Shown here: piece after piece, positions 42,915 to 51,264 of the stretch | How the letters are laid out: every line of letters starts with the position of its first letter | How positions within the stretch are numbered: the stretch's first letter is position 1 | Source: Merdimmobilis hominis | GTDB lineage: Bacteria > Bacillota > Clostridia > Oscillospirales > Ruminococcaceae | DNA: 64,000 nt | Assembly (NCBI RefSeq): GCF_900104615.1 | Contig: NZ_LT629939.1 | Location: 1,349,001 to 1,413,000 of the forward strand | Direction: 5' to 3' | Made by a program: the position numbers and the translations under genes | The notes under the pieces: model-generated | What the model was told of the DNA's origin: nothing | Database searches by the model: none | Seen by the model: only the letters and a program-made list of their open reading frames with translations

Positions 42915-44216
42915 TTACTGCTGCTGTGCCAGGCAGGCGAATGCCTCCCGCCCGGCGTAGCGGGCACGGCGGCCCAGGTGCTCCTCGATCCGCAAAAGCC
43001 GGTTGTATTTGGCGGTGCGGTCGCTTCGGCAGGGGGCGCCCGCTTTGATCTGCCCAGCGGCTGTCGCCACCGCCAAATCGGCGATAAAGCTGTCCTCCGT
43101 CTCTCCGGAACGGTGGGAGATCACCGCCCGGTATCCGGCGTTCTGGGCGATGGAGACCGCCTCCAATGTCTCGGTCAAGGTGCCGATTTGGTTGGGCTTG
43201 ATCAGCGCGGCATTTGCCGCCTTCTTCTGGATACCTTGGCGGATGCGCCCTGGGTTGGTGACGAACAGATCATCCCCCACCAGCTGAACCCGGTCGCCGA
43301 TGCGGCGGGTCAGCTCCTGCCAGGAGGGCCAGTCCTCCTCCCCCAAGGGATCTTCGATGGACACGACGGGGTAGCGGCGGGAGAGGTCGTCCCAATAGCT
43401 GATCAGCTCTTCGCAGGAAAGGGAACGGCCCTGCTTGGGCAAAGTGTACCCTTCGGCGGTTTTCCAGCCGGAGGCCGCGGCATCCAAGGCGATCATGAAC
43501 TGCTTGCCAGGCTGGTAGCCGCAAAGGCTGATGGCCTCCAAAATCCACTGGATGGCCTCCTCGTTGCTGGCAAGGTCGGGGGCGAACCCGCCCTCATCCC
43601 CTACGGCAGTGGATTTGCCCCGGCTGCGCAGCAGGTCCCCCAGGGTGTGGTAGACCTCGCAGCTCCAGCGCAGGGCGTCCCGGTAACTGGGGGCGCCCAC
43701 CGGGACAATCATGAATTCCTGGATGTCCAGGTTGTTGGAGGCGTGCAGCCCGCCGTTGATGATGTTGAGCAGGGGAACCGGCAGGGTGCGCTTATCACAA
43801 CCGCCCAAAAATTGGTACAGAGATAGGCCGGTGGAGGCAGCCATGGCCCGGCTTGCGGCCAGGGAGACTGCCAGGATGGCGTTGGCCCCCAGGTTCCTTT
43901 TGTCCGCAGTGGCGTCCAGCACCCGCATGGCGTGGTCGATGGCGGGGATGTTGGATGCGTCCATCCCCACCAGGCCGTGGGCAATTTCCCGGTTGACCCC
44001 CAGGACGGCGGTCATCACCCCCTTGCCCTTCCAAAGCTTGTCCACATGGTCCCGCAGTTCCACTGCCTCCCGGCTGCCGGTGGACGCCCCCGAGGGCACC
44101 GAGGCCAGGCCCGCAGAGCCATCCTCCAAGGTGACAGCGCATTCCACTGTGGGGTTGCCCCGGCTGTCAATGATCTGCCGGGCGTGCACCGATGCGATCT
44201 GCTGCAAATATCCCAT
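42915..44216 (-). CDS. eno: Enolase
   Basis: This 433-residue enzyme interconverts 2-phosphoglycerate and phosphoenolpyruvate in glycolysis. Diagnostic segments are [32 protein letters not shown], the [12 protein letters not shown] loop, [10 protein letters not shown], metal ligands in [10 protein letters not shown] and [12 protein letters not shown], the catalytic Lys in LIKPNQIGT, and [17 protein letters not shown]. Small departures (the final [19 protein letters not shown]) are within the family range. AGGAGG precedes the ATG. It stands alone, without other glycolytic genes. Confidence 0.96.
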   Translation of the reverse strand: MGYLQQIASVHARQIIDSRGNPTVECAVTLEDGSAGLASVPSGASTGSREAVELRDHVDKLWKGKGVMTAVLGVNREIAHGLVGMDASNIPAIDHAMRVLDATADKRNLGANAILAVSLAASRAMAASTGLSLYQFLGGCDKRTLPVPLLNIINGGLHASNNLDIQEFMIVPVGAPSYRDALRWSCEVYHTLGDLLRSRGKSTAVGDEGGFAPDLASNEEAIQWILEAISLCGYQPGKQFMIALDAAASGWKTAEGYTLPKQGRSLSCEELISYWDDLSRRYPVVSIEDPLGEEDWPSWQELTRRIGDRVQLVGDDLFVTNPGRIRQGIQKKAANAALIKPNQIGTLTETLEAVSIAQNAGYRAVISHRSGETEDSFIADLAVATAAGQIKAGAPCRSDRTAKYNRLLRIEEHLGRRARYAGREAFACLAQQQ

Positions 44217-44485
44217 ATTTCAATTCCTCCTATGTGACTTGGTAAACATGCAAACTTCCCCGTTATTCTATCCCAAATCCGGTGGGATTTGCGGCCGGCA
44301 TCAAATTTCGCCGATTGTCAAAAAGATGCAGTGATGGACTGCCTTTTTTGGCACATACTAGAGGGGAAAGCGAGGGATTGGAGCAAAATTTACAATTCCA
44401 CCTCGATTTTCCACCGGATTTGGAGTATGCTGAAAACAGTCGAAATCCACCGAAATCCGGTGATTGAATAACGGAGGATAGTTTT

Positions 44486-45448
44486 ATGAAACGTTTTGCA
44501 ACCTTGGCTTTGGCCGCAGCGCTTGTATTGTCCGTCACCGCCTGCAGTTCCCGCGATGGGGATGGAAGCAGTTCTTCCTCCCTGCCGATGAGCTCTTCGG
44601 TCCCGGAGCCCAGCAGTTCTATGGATGAAGAGTCCTCCTCTTCCTCCCTGCCTATGGAGCCGGAGGGCAGCAGCGAAGCCGAGTCCGCCATGAGTACCGA
44701 TTTGGAGCAAATCGGTACTCTGGACGGCACCAAGCTGGGCTGGGGGCCCGGCACCAACAAAGATGAGCGGGGGCGGCCCTATGGCGCCATCCAGTACCAG
44801 GAAAAATACGGCAAGTACAATGCCCACTACATTGCGCCGGACAGCCAAAACATCTACTTAACCTTTGACGAAGGGTATGAAAACGGCTATACCGAAAAGA
44901 TTTTGGACGCCCTCAAAGAGAAGGACGCCCACGCGGTCTTCTTTGTCACCCTGCCCTATGTCAAACAAAACACCGCACTGGTGCAGCGGATGATCGACGA
45001 AGGACATATAGTAGGCAACCACAGCGACAAGCACCTTTCCTACCCCGACCTCTCCTTGGAGGATGCCCGTGCGGATGTGCTGCGGCTCCACGACTACATG
45101 AAGGAGAATTTTAACTACGAGATGACCCTTTTCCGCTTCCCTATGGGGGAATTCTGTGAAAAGGATTTGGCCCTCCTGCAGTCCATGGGTTACAAAACGG
45201 TGTTCTGGAGCTTCGCCTACCGGGATTGGGAGGTGGACAAGCAGATGGGCGCTGAGGCCGCCTTCCAGAAGGTGACCGAGAACCTCCACCCCGGTGAGAT
45301 TATGCTGCTTCACGCCGTATCCAAGGACAATGCGGAAATTCTGCCCCGGCTGATTGACTACATCCGGGCCGAGGGGTATACCATAGCCGACTACGACGTG
45401 GATTACACCGTTCAGGATTCCCCAGCTGAGGAGTCCAGCAGCAAATAA
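44486..45448 (+). CDS. PdaA-like polysaccharide deacetylase lipoprotein
   Basis: This 320-residue protein has a lipoprotein signal with lipobox SVTAC near residue 20, a Ser-rich spacer (about 28-70), and a NodB deacetylase domain at about 110-300. Motifs match the delta-lactam-type PdaA subgroup: NIYLTFDEGYENGYT (metal Asp, here DE), the GNHSDKHLSYPDL histidine motif, FRFPMGEF, and a final LLHAVS. PdaA removes acetyl from muramic acid during spore cortex formation. A sporulation role is likely given spoIIID in the same window. AACGGAGG precedes the ATG. Confidence 0.87.
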   Translation: MKRFATLALAAALVLSVTACSSRDGDGSSSSSLPMSSSVPEPSSSMDEESSSSSLPMEPEGSSEAESAMSTDLEQIGTLDGTKLGWGPGTNKDERGRPYGAIQYQEKYGKYNAHYIAPDSQNIYLTFDEGYENGYTEKILDALKEKDAHAVFFVTLPYVKQNTALVQRMIDEGHIVGNHSDKHLSYPDLSLEDARADVLRLHDYMKENFNYEMTLFRFPMGEFCEKDLALLQSMGYKTVFWSFAYRDWEVDKQMGAEAAFQKVTENLHPGEIMLLHAVSKDNAEILPRLIDYIRAEGYTIADYDVDYTVQDSPAEESSSK

Positions 45449-45745
45449 ACGGAAATGTCACCTGGGAAATAATACACAAATAATTTTCCACCAAACGGGG
45501 GGTACACTGACACTGTGCCCTCCGATTTTTGCTCCCACTGGGGAAAAACCGCGGATTTTGCGGTGGTAGAGCCGGTTTTTTTAAAGAAATCCATAGAAAA
45601 GCTTACAGGTACTTTACCTTCCTTTTACATACAAAAGGCACCGCCCAATGCTATAATGGGGTCGAACAATGGGAAAAGCCTGCGCTGTTTTGGCCAGAGG
45701 GTCAAAGGGGAGCGGCGCAAATACAACCGGTAACGGAGGAACACG

Positions 45746-47533
45746 ATGGATATTTTTGGCGTCATCAGTCTGTTGGGCGGGTTGGCCCTCTTTTTGTACG
45801 GCATGAGCGTGCTGGGTTCCGGTCTGGAGAGGACCAGTGGCGGCCGCCTAGAAAAAACACTGGAAAAATTGACCAACAGCGTCCTCAAAAGCGTCCTGTT
45901 CGGCGCGGTAGTGACCGCTGCTGTACAGAGTTCATCCGCCACCACCGTCATTGTGGTGGGCCTGGTCAACTCCCGGATTTTGGGCCTGCGCCAAGCCATT
46001 GGGGTCATCATGGGGGCCAACATCGGCACCACCATCACCGCCCACATCCTGCGCTTGGCGGACCTTTCCGGCGGCGGGTTCCTGCTTCAGATGTTGAAAC
46101 CTACCACCTTAGCCCCGCTGGTTGCGGTCATCGGCATTATTTTGTATATGACTGCCCGCAAAAGCAGCCATAAGGAGATCGGCCAGGTGATGCTGGGCTT
46201 CAGCATCCTGTTCACCGGCCTCTTCGCCATGGAGGCCGCAGTGGCCCCCCTCAAAGACGTGCCGGAGTTTACCGCCCTCTTTGCTAAGTTCCAGAACCCC
46301 ATTTTAGGCGTGCTGGTGGGCGCAGTAGTGACAGGCATCATCCAGTCCTCTTCGGCCTCGGTGGGCATTCTGCAGGCGCTGAGTTCCACCGGTATGATCA
46401 CCTATGCCTCCGCTTTTCCCATCATTATGGGCCAGAACATCGGCACCTGCGTCACTCCGCTGATCGCCAGCATCGGCGCTTCTAAAAACGCCAAGCGGAC
46501 TGCGGTGGTTCACCTCTCCTTCAACGTCATCGGCACAATAGTGTTTTTGATTGGCACCTACACCATTCAGGCGCTGATCGGCTTCCCCTTCTGGCTTGAC
46601 CCCATCGACAAGGGGGGCATCGCCAACTTCCACACATTGTTTAATGTGGTGGTTACCCTTCTCTTTTTGCCCTTCACGAAACAGTTGGAGAAATTGGCCT
46701 GCGCCATTGTCAAGGACTCCCCCGAGGATATGGACAGCGACGACGTCGCCCTCGAGCTGGACGAACGCTTTATGCGGTCCCCCGGCCTGGCCATCCAGCA
46801 AGGGAGGAAGATCATTGTAAAGATGGGCTTTTTGGCCAAGGAGAATTTTGTCTCCGCCATGGGCCTAATGCGCCACTACGACTCCAAAAAGGTGGAGCGG
46901 ATCAATGAAGTGGAGGATATGCTGGACCGGATGGAGGACCGCCTGAGCGCCTATCTGTTGATGGTTTCCGCCCAGGAGCTGAGCGAGAAGGACAGCCGCG
47001 CGGTTTCCGAGCTGCTCCACGTAGTCAGCGAATACGAGCGGGTGGGCGACTATTCGGTCAATGTGATGGAAGCGGCTGAAACCATGTATCAGCGGGGCTC
47101 CAAATTCTCCAAGGCCGCCCAAGCGGAGATGGATACCATCGGTCAGGCGGTATATGAGATTTTGGACATTTCAGTCAGCGCCTTTGAGTCGGAGGACGTC
47201 CAGGTGGCCACCAACATTGAGCCCTTGGAGGAGGTCATCGACCTGATGGAGGAGACCCTGAAAGACCGGCACATTGAGCGGCTGCGTCAAGGCAAATGCA
47301 CCCCCGACGCCGCTTTCCCCTTTGTAGAGGCCCTCTCCTGCCTGGAGCGGATTGCCGACCACTGTTCCAATGTGGGGACCTACATCATCAGCCATGAGGG
47401 CGAGAAAGACGGTGATTTCGACCGCCACGAGTACCTGCGGATGATACACAAAGGGGAAACCGAACACTACGCCGAACACTTTTCTGCCTATGAGAAAAAA
47501 TACTACGACCGCATTGCCCTTGCGGAAGACTAA
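45746..47533 (+). CDS. Na/Pi cotransporter family protein with C-terminal PhoU-like domain
   Basis: This 595-residue protein has two Na_Pi_cotrans repeats (about 8-150 and 175-300). Each carries a QSSSA motif (VTAAVQSSSATTVIVVGLVN and VTGIIQSSSASVGILQALS) that forms the substrate site. A cytoplasmic helical PhoU-like domain follows (about 345-555, ending in IADHCSNVGTYII). It should import phosphate with sodium or modulate phosphate signalling. TAACGGAGGAAC precedes the ATG. It is transcribed alone and followed by two hairpins. Confidence 0.92.
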   Translation: MDIFGVISLLGGLALFLYGMSVLGSGLERTSGGRLEKTLEKLTNSVLKSVLFGAVVTAAVQSSSATTVIVVGLVNSRILGLRQAIGVIMGANIGTTITAHILRLADLSGGGFLLQMLKPTTLAPLVAVIGIILYMTARKSSHKEIGQVMLGFSILFTGLFAMEAAVAPLKDVPEFTALFAKFQNPILGVLVGAVVTGIIQSSSASVGILQALSSTGMITYASAFPIIMGQNIGTCVTPLIASIGASKNAKRTAVVHLSFNVIGTIVFLIGTYTIQALIGFPFWLDPIDKGGIANFHTLFNVVVTLLFLPFTKQLEKLACAIVKDSPEDMDSDDVALELDERFMRSPGLAIQQGRKIIVKMGFLAKENFVSAMGLMRHYDSKKVERINEVEDMLDRMEDRLSAYLLMVSAQELSEKDSRAVSELLHVVSEYERVGDYSVNVMEAAETMYQRGSKFSKAAQAEMDTIGQAVYEILDISVSAFESEDVQVATNIEPLEEVIDLMEETLKDRHIERLRQGKCTPDAAFPFVEALSCLERIADHCSNVGTYIISHEGEKDGDFDRHEYLRMIHKGETEHYAEHFSAYEKKYYDRIALAED

Positions 47534-47547
47534 TCCAATTGAGCCAA

Positions 47548-47577
47548 GGCCCCTTTGGCAGAGATGCCAAAGGGGCC
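47548..47577 (+). terminator. Intrinsic terminator of the Na/Pi transporter gene
   Basis: A perfect 13-bp GGCCCCTTTGGCA stem with a GAGA tetraloop is followed by ATTTTG. Confidence 0.87.
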
Positions 47578-47704
47578 ATTTTGCACCCCAGGGGGAAAAG
47601 GGGCCCGCCTTCCAGTGGATTCCCCGCCGGGGGGACAGAAGGCGCAAACATCTGGCGCTAACTCCCTATAATCCGCAAACCTTTATGCCATTGGATCGAG
47701 AAAG

Positions 47705-47738
47705 CAGAACACCCCCGCTCAACAGCGGGGGTGTTCTG
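47705..47738. terminator. Strong hairpin between convergent genes
   Basis: A perfect 15-bp stem (CAGAACACCCCCGCT) with a CAAC loop. It lies beyond the stop of the minus-strand exported-protein gene. The U-tract is poor on both sides. Confidence 0.55.
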
Positions 47739-47787
47739 CCTGTGAGAATGTGATGGAGATTTATCGCGAAGAAGTAGTCTAGCAAAT

Positions 47788-48465
47788 TTAGTTGTCATCA
47801 TTTCCGGTGACGCTGCCAGTGGATTCCACTACCTCCACCCCGGAGAGGGAGGTGGTGCGGTTCGCGGTCAGCTGGGTGATTTTACAGCTTCCAGTGCCGG
47901 AAATCTCTGTGGGGGAATGGACGGTCATGGAATCCAAGCGGCAATGGGTAAAAGTCAGTGGAAGGAGGGTGCAGGTGGTGTCCGCAGGGACTTCCAATGC
48001 CTTGAGGCCGCCGTACCCGGAGGAGAGCATATTTTCAGTGATGGAGAGGTCGGTTTTCACCTGGGCCAATGCAATTTCGCTTTTTCCCCGGATAGTCAGC
48101 TCCACCTCCGTGTCTGGGGAGTCCACCACCATTTGGGCGGCCGTCACCCCGTTTAAGGTGATTTCCCCTCCGCCGTAGATGTATAGGGTGCCGCCGATGG
48201 AGACGTTTTTCAGATCCACAGGGCCTTCTCCCACCATGGAGTCGATGGTCAGGTCACCGGTGATGGCTTTGTTTTCCAGCTCCACCCGTTCGGCGGAGAT
48301 GACGGCGGTGTCCAGCGTTTCCTCCCGGTCGTACTCCCCGCGGATCAAATACCGGTGGGAGGTGGTTCGCTGCACCGTGGGGAGCATATCGTCCCCCAAT
48401 GCGGCATAGGTGGGCAGGCTGCACAGCAGCAGACCGGCCAACAGAAGAGCGGGCAATCGTCTCAA
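47788..48465 (-). CDS. Exported protein with the same beta-repeat domain as the surface protein at 40500
   Basis: This 225-residue protein has a clear signal peptide (RRLPALLLAGLLLCSLPTYAA) and a mature beta-repeat region. The block AITGDLTIDSMVG then TLYIYGGGEITLNGV closely parallels the surface protein at 40500-42830. The start is a TTG at 48465, chosen for AGGAGG 9 bases upstream and for placing the signal at the N-terminus. It lacks the Ser linkers and extra modules and looks like a secreted, minimal version of the domain. Function is unknown; a structural role at the envelope is inferred. Confidence 0.72.
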   Translation of the reverse strand: MRRLPALLLAGLLLCSLPTYAALGDDMLPTVQRTTSHRYLIRGEYDREETLDTAVISAERVELENKAITGDLTIDSMVGEGPVDLKNVSIGGTLYIYGGGEITLNGVTAAQMVVDSPDTEVELTIRGKSEIALAQVKTDLSITENMLSSGYGGLKALEVPADTTCTLLPLTFTHCRLDSMTVHSPTEISGTGSCKITQLTANRTTSLSGVEVVESTGSVTGNDDN

Positions 48466-48580
48466 CTCTGGATTCCTCCTTTTTGGTTGCTGTCCACAGA
48501 ATACCCCCCTCCCCTGTTGGATGGGGGAAGGGAGTGTGATGATTTTATGAAAATTGCCACTACCCAATTGGCTGGGACTG

Positions 48581-48589
48581 TGTTATACT
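48581..48589 (+). promoter_or_regulatory. Extended -10 promoter of brnQ
   Basis: TGTTATACT is an extended -10 element (TGn before TATACT). No good -35 box is seen, which fits an extended -10 promoter. Confidence 0.5.
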
Positions 48590-48610
48590 TGCTTTAGTTT
48601 ATGAAAGCAT

Positions 48611-48640
48611 CGGGGCGAGAGAGAAAGAGCCCCGGTTTTT
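48611..48640 (+). terminator. Possible attenuator hairpin in the brnQ leader
   Basis: CGGGGC pairs with GCCCCG and is followed by GTTTTT, between the promoter and the brnQ start. The GCCCC arm can pair instead with GGGGC at about 48645-48649, giving a competing structure. This looks like a terminator/antiterminator switch, but no known regulator motif is recognised. Confidence 0.45.
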
Positions 48641-48699
48641 ACGAGGGGCCATTTTGGAGGAATCCCCACAGGGGCTTCTCCCGTGGGATGAGGTGCAGT

Positions 48700-50013
48700 A
48701 TGAAAGAAAAATTGACGGCTTCCCAGATGATTTCCCTTTCATTTATGTTGTTCGCCATCTTTTTTGGCGCTGGAAACATGATCTTCCCCCCGGCGCTGGG
48801 CCAGCAGGCCGGGGACAAATACCTGTGGGGGATCATGGGATTTGTGGCCACCGACGTGGGGATTTCCCTATTGGGGATCATGGCGGTGGTGCGGGTCGGC
48901 TCCACCTTGGAGGATTTGGCCGGCCGGATCGGGCCCCGGTTTTCCGTCGGGTTTTCCCTGCTCATCTACCTGATGCTGGGGCCGTTGTTCGCCATGCCCC
49001 GGACCGGTGCAGTCTCCTTTGAGCTGGCGATGCTCCCCTTTTTGGGCGCCCTCCCCGTTTCTCCGGGAATGGGCTCCCTCCTGTTTACCCTGGCATTTTT
49101 TGGGTGTTCCATCTTTTTGTCCCTCAACCCCTCCAAGGTAGTGGACATTGTGGGCAAGGTGCTCACCCCCATCCTTCTGTTGGCCATTGGGGCGTTGACG
49201 GTGGCGTCCATCCTCCACCCCCTGGGGGCCATTGTCCCCACCACAGGGCCCTATGCCGAAATCCCCTTTTTCAAGGGCCTGGTGGAGGGGTATTTGGCGC
49301 TGGACGGCTTTGCCTCGCTGATCTTCGCGGGGATTGTCATCAACTCCATGAAGGGGTACGGCATCACCGACAAAAAGCTGTTGCAGAAAAATACCTTCTG
49401 GGTGGGGCTTATCGCTTCCGCCGCATTGGCGCTGGTCTATGTGGCGCTGGGGTACATCGGGGCCAGCTGCTCCAGCCTTCCCCTCTTTGAGAACGGGGGT
49501 CAGCTGCTCACCATGGGCGCCCGGCAGCTGTTTGGCCCCTATGGGCAGATGATTTTGGGCCTGGCAGTGCTGTTCGCCTGCCTGACCACTTCCATCGGCC
49601 TGACCACTTCCTTCGCCGAGTATTTCCACAAGGCATTCCCACGGTTCACCTACCGCCAGGTGGTGGTAGCGGTCAACCTGTTCAGCTTCGCTGTATCCAA
49701 TGTTGGCCTCTCCACCATGATCTATTACACCCTGCCGGTGCTGGTGACCTTATATCCCGCTGTGGTGGTGATGATTGTCCTCTCCTACTTTCACGACGCC
49801 TTTGGCGGGCGCAAGCCGGTCTATCTGTGCGGGATGGGCTTTGCGCTGGCAGTGGGGGGGATCAGCGGCCTAGAAAGCTTAAAAATCACCCTGGGACCCA
49901 TCACCGCCTTGGCGAAGATGCTCCCCTTCTATGATTTGGGGGTGGGATGGATTCTGCCGGCCATAGCGGGCTGCCTGTTAGGCCTTTTGATCCCCGCCAA
50001 ACAGGAGGGGTAG
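48700..50013 (+). CDS. brnQ: Branched-chain amino acid carrier (LIV-II)
   Basis: This 437-residue, twelve-helix protein matches BrnQ, which imports Leu, Ile and Val with Na+. Hallmarks are FAIFFGAGNMIFPPALGQQAG near the N-terminus, LGPLFAMPRTGAVSFELA, and the LDGFASLIFAGIVINSMKG segment. The ATG at 48700 has GAGGTG upstream; the frame is open to an ATG at 48601, but that one has no ribosome site and lies over the leader hairpin. It is transcribed alone. Confidence 0.93.
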   Translation: MKEKLTASQMISLSFMLFAIFFGAGNMIFPPALGQQAGDKYLWGIMGFVATDVGISLLGIMAVVRVGSTLEDLAGRIGPRFSVGFSLLIYLMLGPLFAMPRTGAVSFELAMLPFLGALPVSPGMGSLLFTLAFFGCSIFLSLNPSKVVDIVGKVLTPILLLAIGALTVASILHPLGAIVPTTGPYAEIPFFKGLVEGYLALDGFASLIFAGIVINSMKGYGITDKKLLQKNTFWVGLIASAALALVYVALGYIGASCSSLPLFENGGQLLTMGARQLFGPYGQMILGLAVLFACLTTSIGLTTSFAEYFHKAFPRFTYRQVVVAVNLFSFAVSNVGLSTMIYYTLPVLVTLYPAVVVMIVLSYFHDAFGGRKPVYLCGMGFALAVGGISGLESLKITLGPITALAKMLPFYDLGVGWILPAIAGCLLGLLIPAKQEG

Positions 50014-50095
50014 CTGGAATTTTGCTGGGGATGGCTGCCCCGCCGGGCTGCGGGGCATACTCTCCCCAAAACGATGTATGAAAAGGAGAGTACCT

Positions 50096-50347
50096 ATGCT
50101 GGAATACAAGTTTGACACCCAGCTCCTCATCGAGGGGGAAGCCCTTTCGGAGGACGCTATCCACGATTATATTGTGGCCAATATCCCCGGTGACTGCCTT
50201 TTGGTGGTGGGGGATGAAACGCTGATCAAAATCCATTTCCACACCAACGCCCCCTGGAAGGTGCTGGAGTACGGCGCCTCGCTGGGGGACATCCACGATG
50301 TGGTGGTAGAAAATATGGAGCGGCAGGAAAACGGCCTCCAGGGCTGA
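50096..50347 (+). CDS. Stand-alone FakA C-terminal (DAK2/DegV-associated) domain protein
   Basis: This 83-residue protein corresponds to the C-terminal domain of FakA-type fatty acid kinases. The run VVGDETLIKIHFHTNAPWKV and the surrounding YKFDTQLLIEGEALSEDAI and VVVENMERQ are characteristic. The kinase DhaL domain and the middle domain are absent, and no remnant of them lies upstream. ATG at 50096 has AGGAGAG before it and a terminator follows, so it looks like a deliberate small gene rather than debris. It might bind a partner such as FakA or a DegV protein, neither of which is encoded here. Confidence 0.75.
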   Translation: MLEYKFDTQLLIEGEALSEDAIHDYIVANIPGDCLLVVGDETLIKIHFHTNAPWKVLEYGASLGDIHDVVVENMERQENGLQG

Positions 50348-50369
50348 TGCCCTCCCGCTAGGCCGTAAG

Positions 50370-50397
50370 ATCCCCCAGGGGGCATTCCCCGGGGGAT
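50370..50397 (+). terminator. Intrinsic terminator of the FakA-C-like gene
   Basis: An ATCCCCC/GGGGGAT stem with an inner G/C stem is followed by TTTTTGC. Confidence 0.75.
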
Positions 50398-50458
50398 TTT
50401 TGCATCCCCTGACAGGCGCAGCGGTCGTGAACAATCTTAAAACAATTGGTGCTTTGGA

Positions 50459-50487
50459 TTGTGAAAACCCAAAATTTGGGGTATACT
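50459..50487 (+). promoter_or_regulatory. Promoter of the rhomboid-like gene with a palindromic spacer
   Basis: TTGTGA and TATACT are 17 bases apart. The spacer contains CCCAAAATTTGGG, an inverted repeat with the same AAATTT core as the ridA operator. Confidence 0.6.
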
Positions 50488-50544
50488 ATGGAACACAATC
50501 ACTCTATGGGCAGCTGCCCAACTCGATGAACGGAGGCGTTTTCC

Positions 50545-51213
50545 TTGAACAACTGGCTGGACCGGCTGGAGCGGAGATATGGCCGCTACAAAATTCCGGA
50601 TCTGATGCTCTATATCACCAGCACCATGCTGGTGCTCTACCTTTTTCAAAATGTATTGGGGCTGTTCCCGGTCAACCAATGGCTGTCCCTGGTGCCCTCC
50701 TTGGTGTTGCGGGGGCAGGTCTGGCGGCTGATCACCTTTGTGTTCCTGCCGCCCTCCTCCTCCATCCTCACCGTGCTGCTGATGCTGTACTTCTATTACT
50801 TTATCGGCAGTGCTCTGGAGAGCCATTGGGGATCCTTCCGGTTTAACGTCTACTACCTGTGTGGAGTGCTGGGGACCATCGTGGCGGCGATGATCACCGG
50901 CTATGCCACCAACAATTACCTGAACATGTCGCTGTTCCTCGCCTTTGCCGCCCTCTTCCCCGAGGAGGAGGTTCTGCTCTTCTTTGTCATCCCCATGAAG
51001 GTCAAGTATCTGGCTTATCTGGATTTGGGCTACTTTGCCATAGGGCTCCTGTTTGGGAGCTGGTCCATGCGGGCAGCCGCAGTGGCCTCCCTGATCAACT
51101 TCTTCCTGTTCTTTGGGCCGGATTACCTGCGCCGGGAGCGGGAGCGGCGGAAGTTCAAGGCGGTCCGGGATAATTTTCGCCGGCAGATGAACGATGACCG
51201 CCGGGGCTGGTAA
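50545..51213 (+). CDS. Rhomboid-like membrane protein lacking the catalytic serine motif
   Basis: This 222-residue protein has six hydrophobic helices and a rhomboid-type core: GQVWRLITFVFLPPSSS, then GSALESHWGSFRFNVYYLCGV. The GxSG catalytic serine motif of active rhomboids is not found; the corresponding helix reads MSLFLAFAALFPEEE. It ends in a basic cytoplasmic tail (RRERERRKFKAVRDNFRRQ). It resembles inactive rhomboids or derlin-like proteins. Start is a TTG at 50545 with GGAGG upstream. Confidence 0.75.
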   Translation: MNNWLDRLERRYGRYKIPDLMLYITSTMLVLYLFQNVLGLFPVNQWLSLVPSLVLRGQVWRLITFVFLPPSSSILTVLLMLYFYYFIGSALESHWGSFRFNVYYLCGVLGTIVAAMITGYATNNYLNMSLFLAFAALFPEEEVLLFFVIPMKVKYLAYLDLGYFAIGLLFGSWSMRAAAVASLINFFLFFGPDYLRRERERRKFKAVRDNFRRQMNDDRRGW

Positions 51214-51221
51214 CTCGGTGA

Positions 51222-51257
51222 AAAAAGGCCGGGCGCTTTGAGGCGCCCGGCCTTTTT
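51222..51257. terminator. Bidirectional intrinsic terminator
   Basis: A perfect 15-bp stem (AAAAAGGCCGGGCGC) with a 6-base loop lies between the convergent rhomboid-like and antiporter genes. Confidence 0.88.
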
Positions 51258-51264
51258 GTGTGGT

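Noticed and set aside
48601-48700. Longer N-terminus for BrnQ starting at 48601
   Set aside because: The added 33 residues are basic and unlike BrnQ, no ribosome site precedes it, and it overlaps the leader hairpin.
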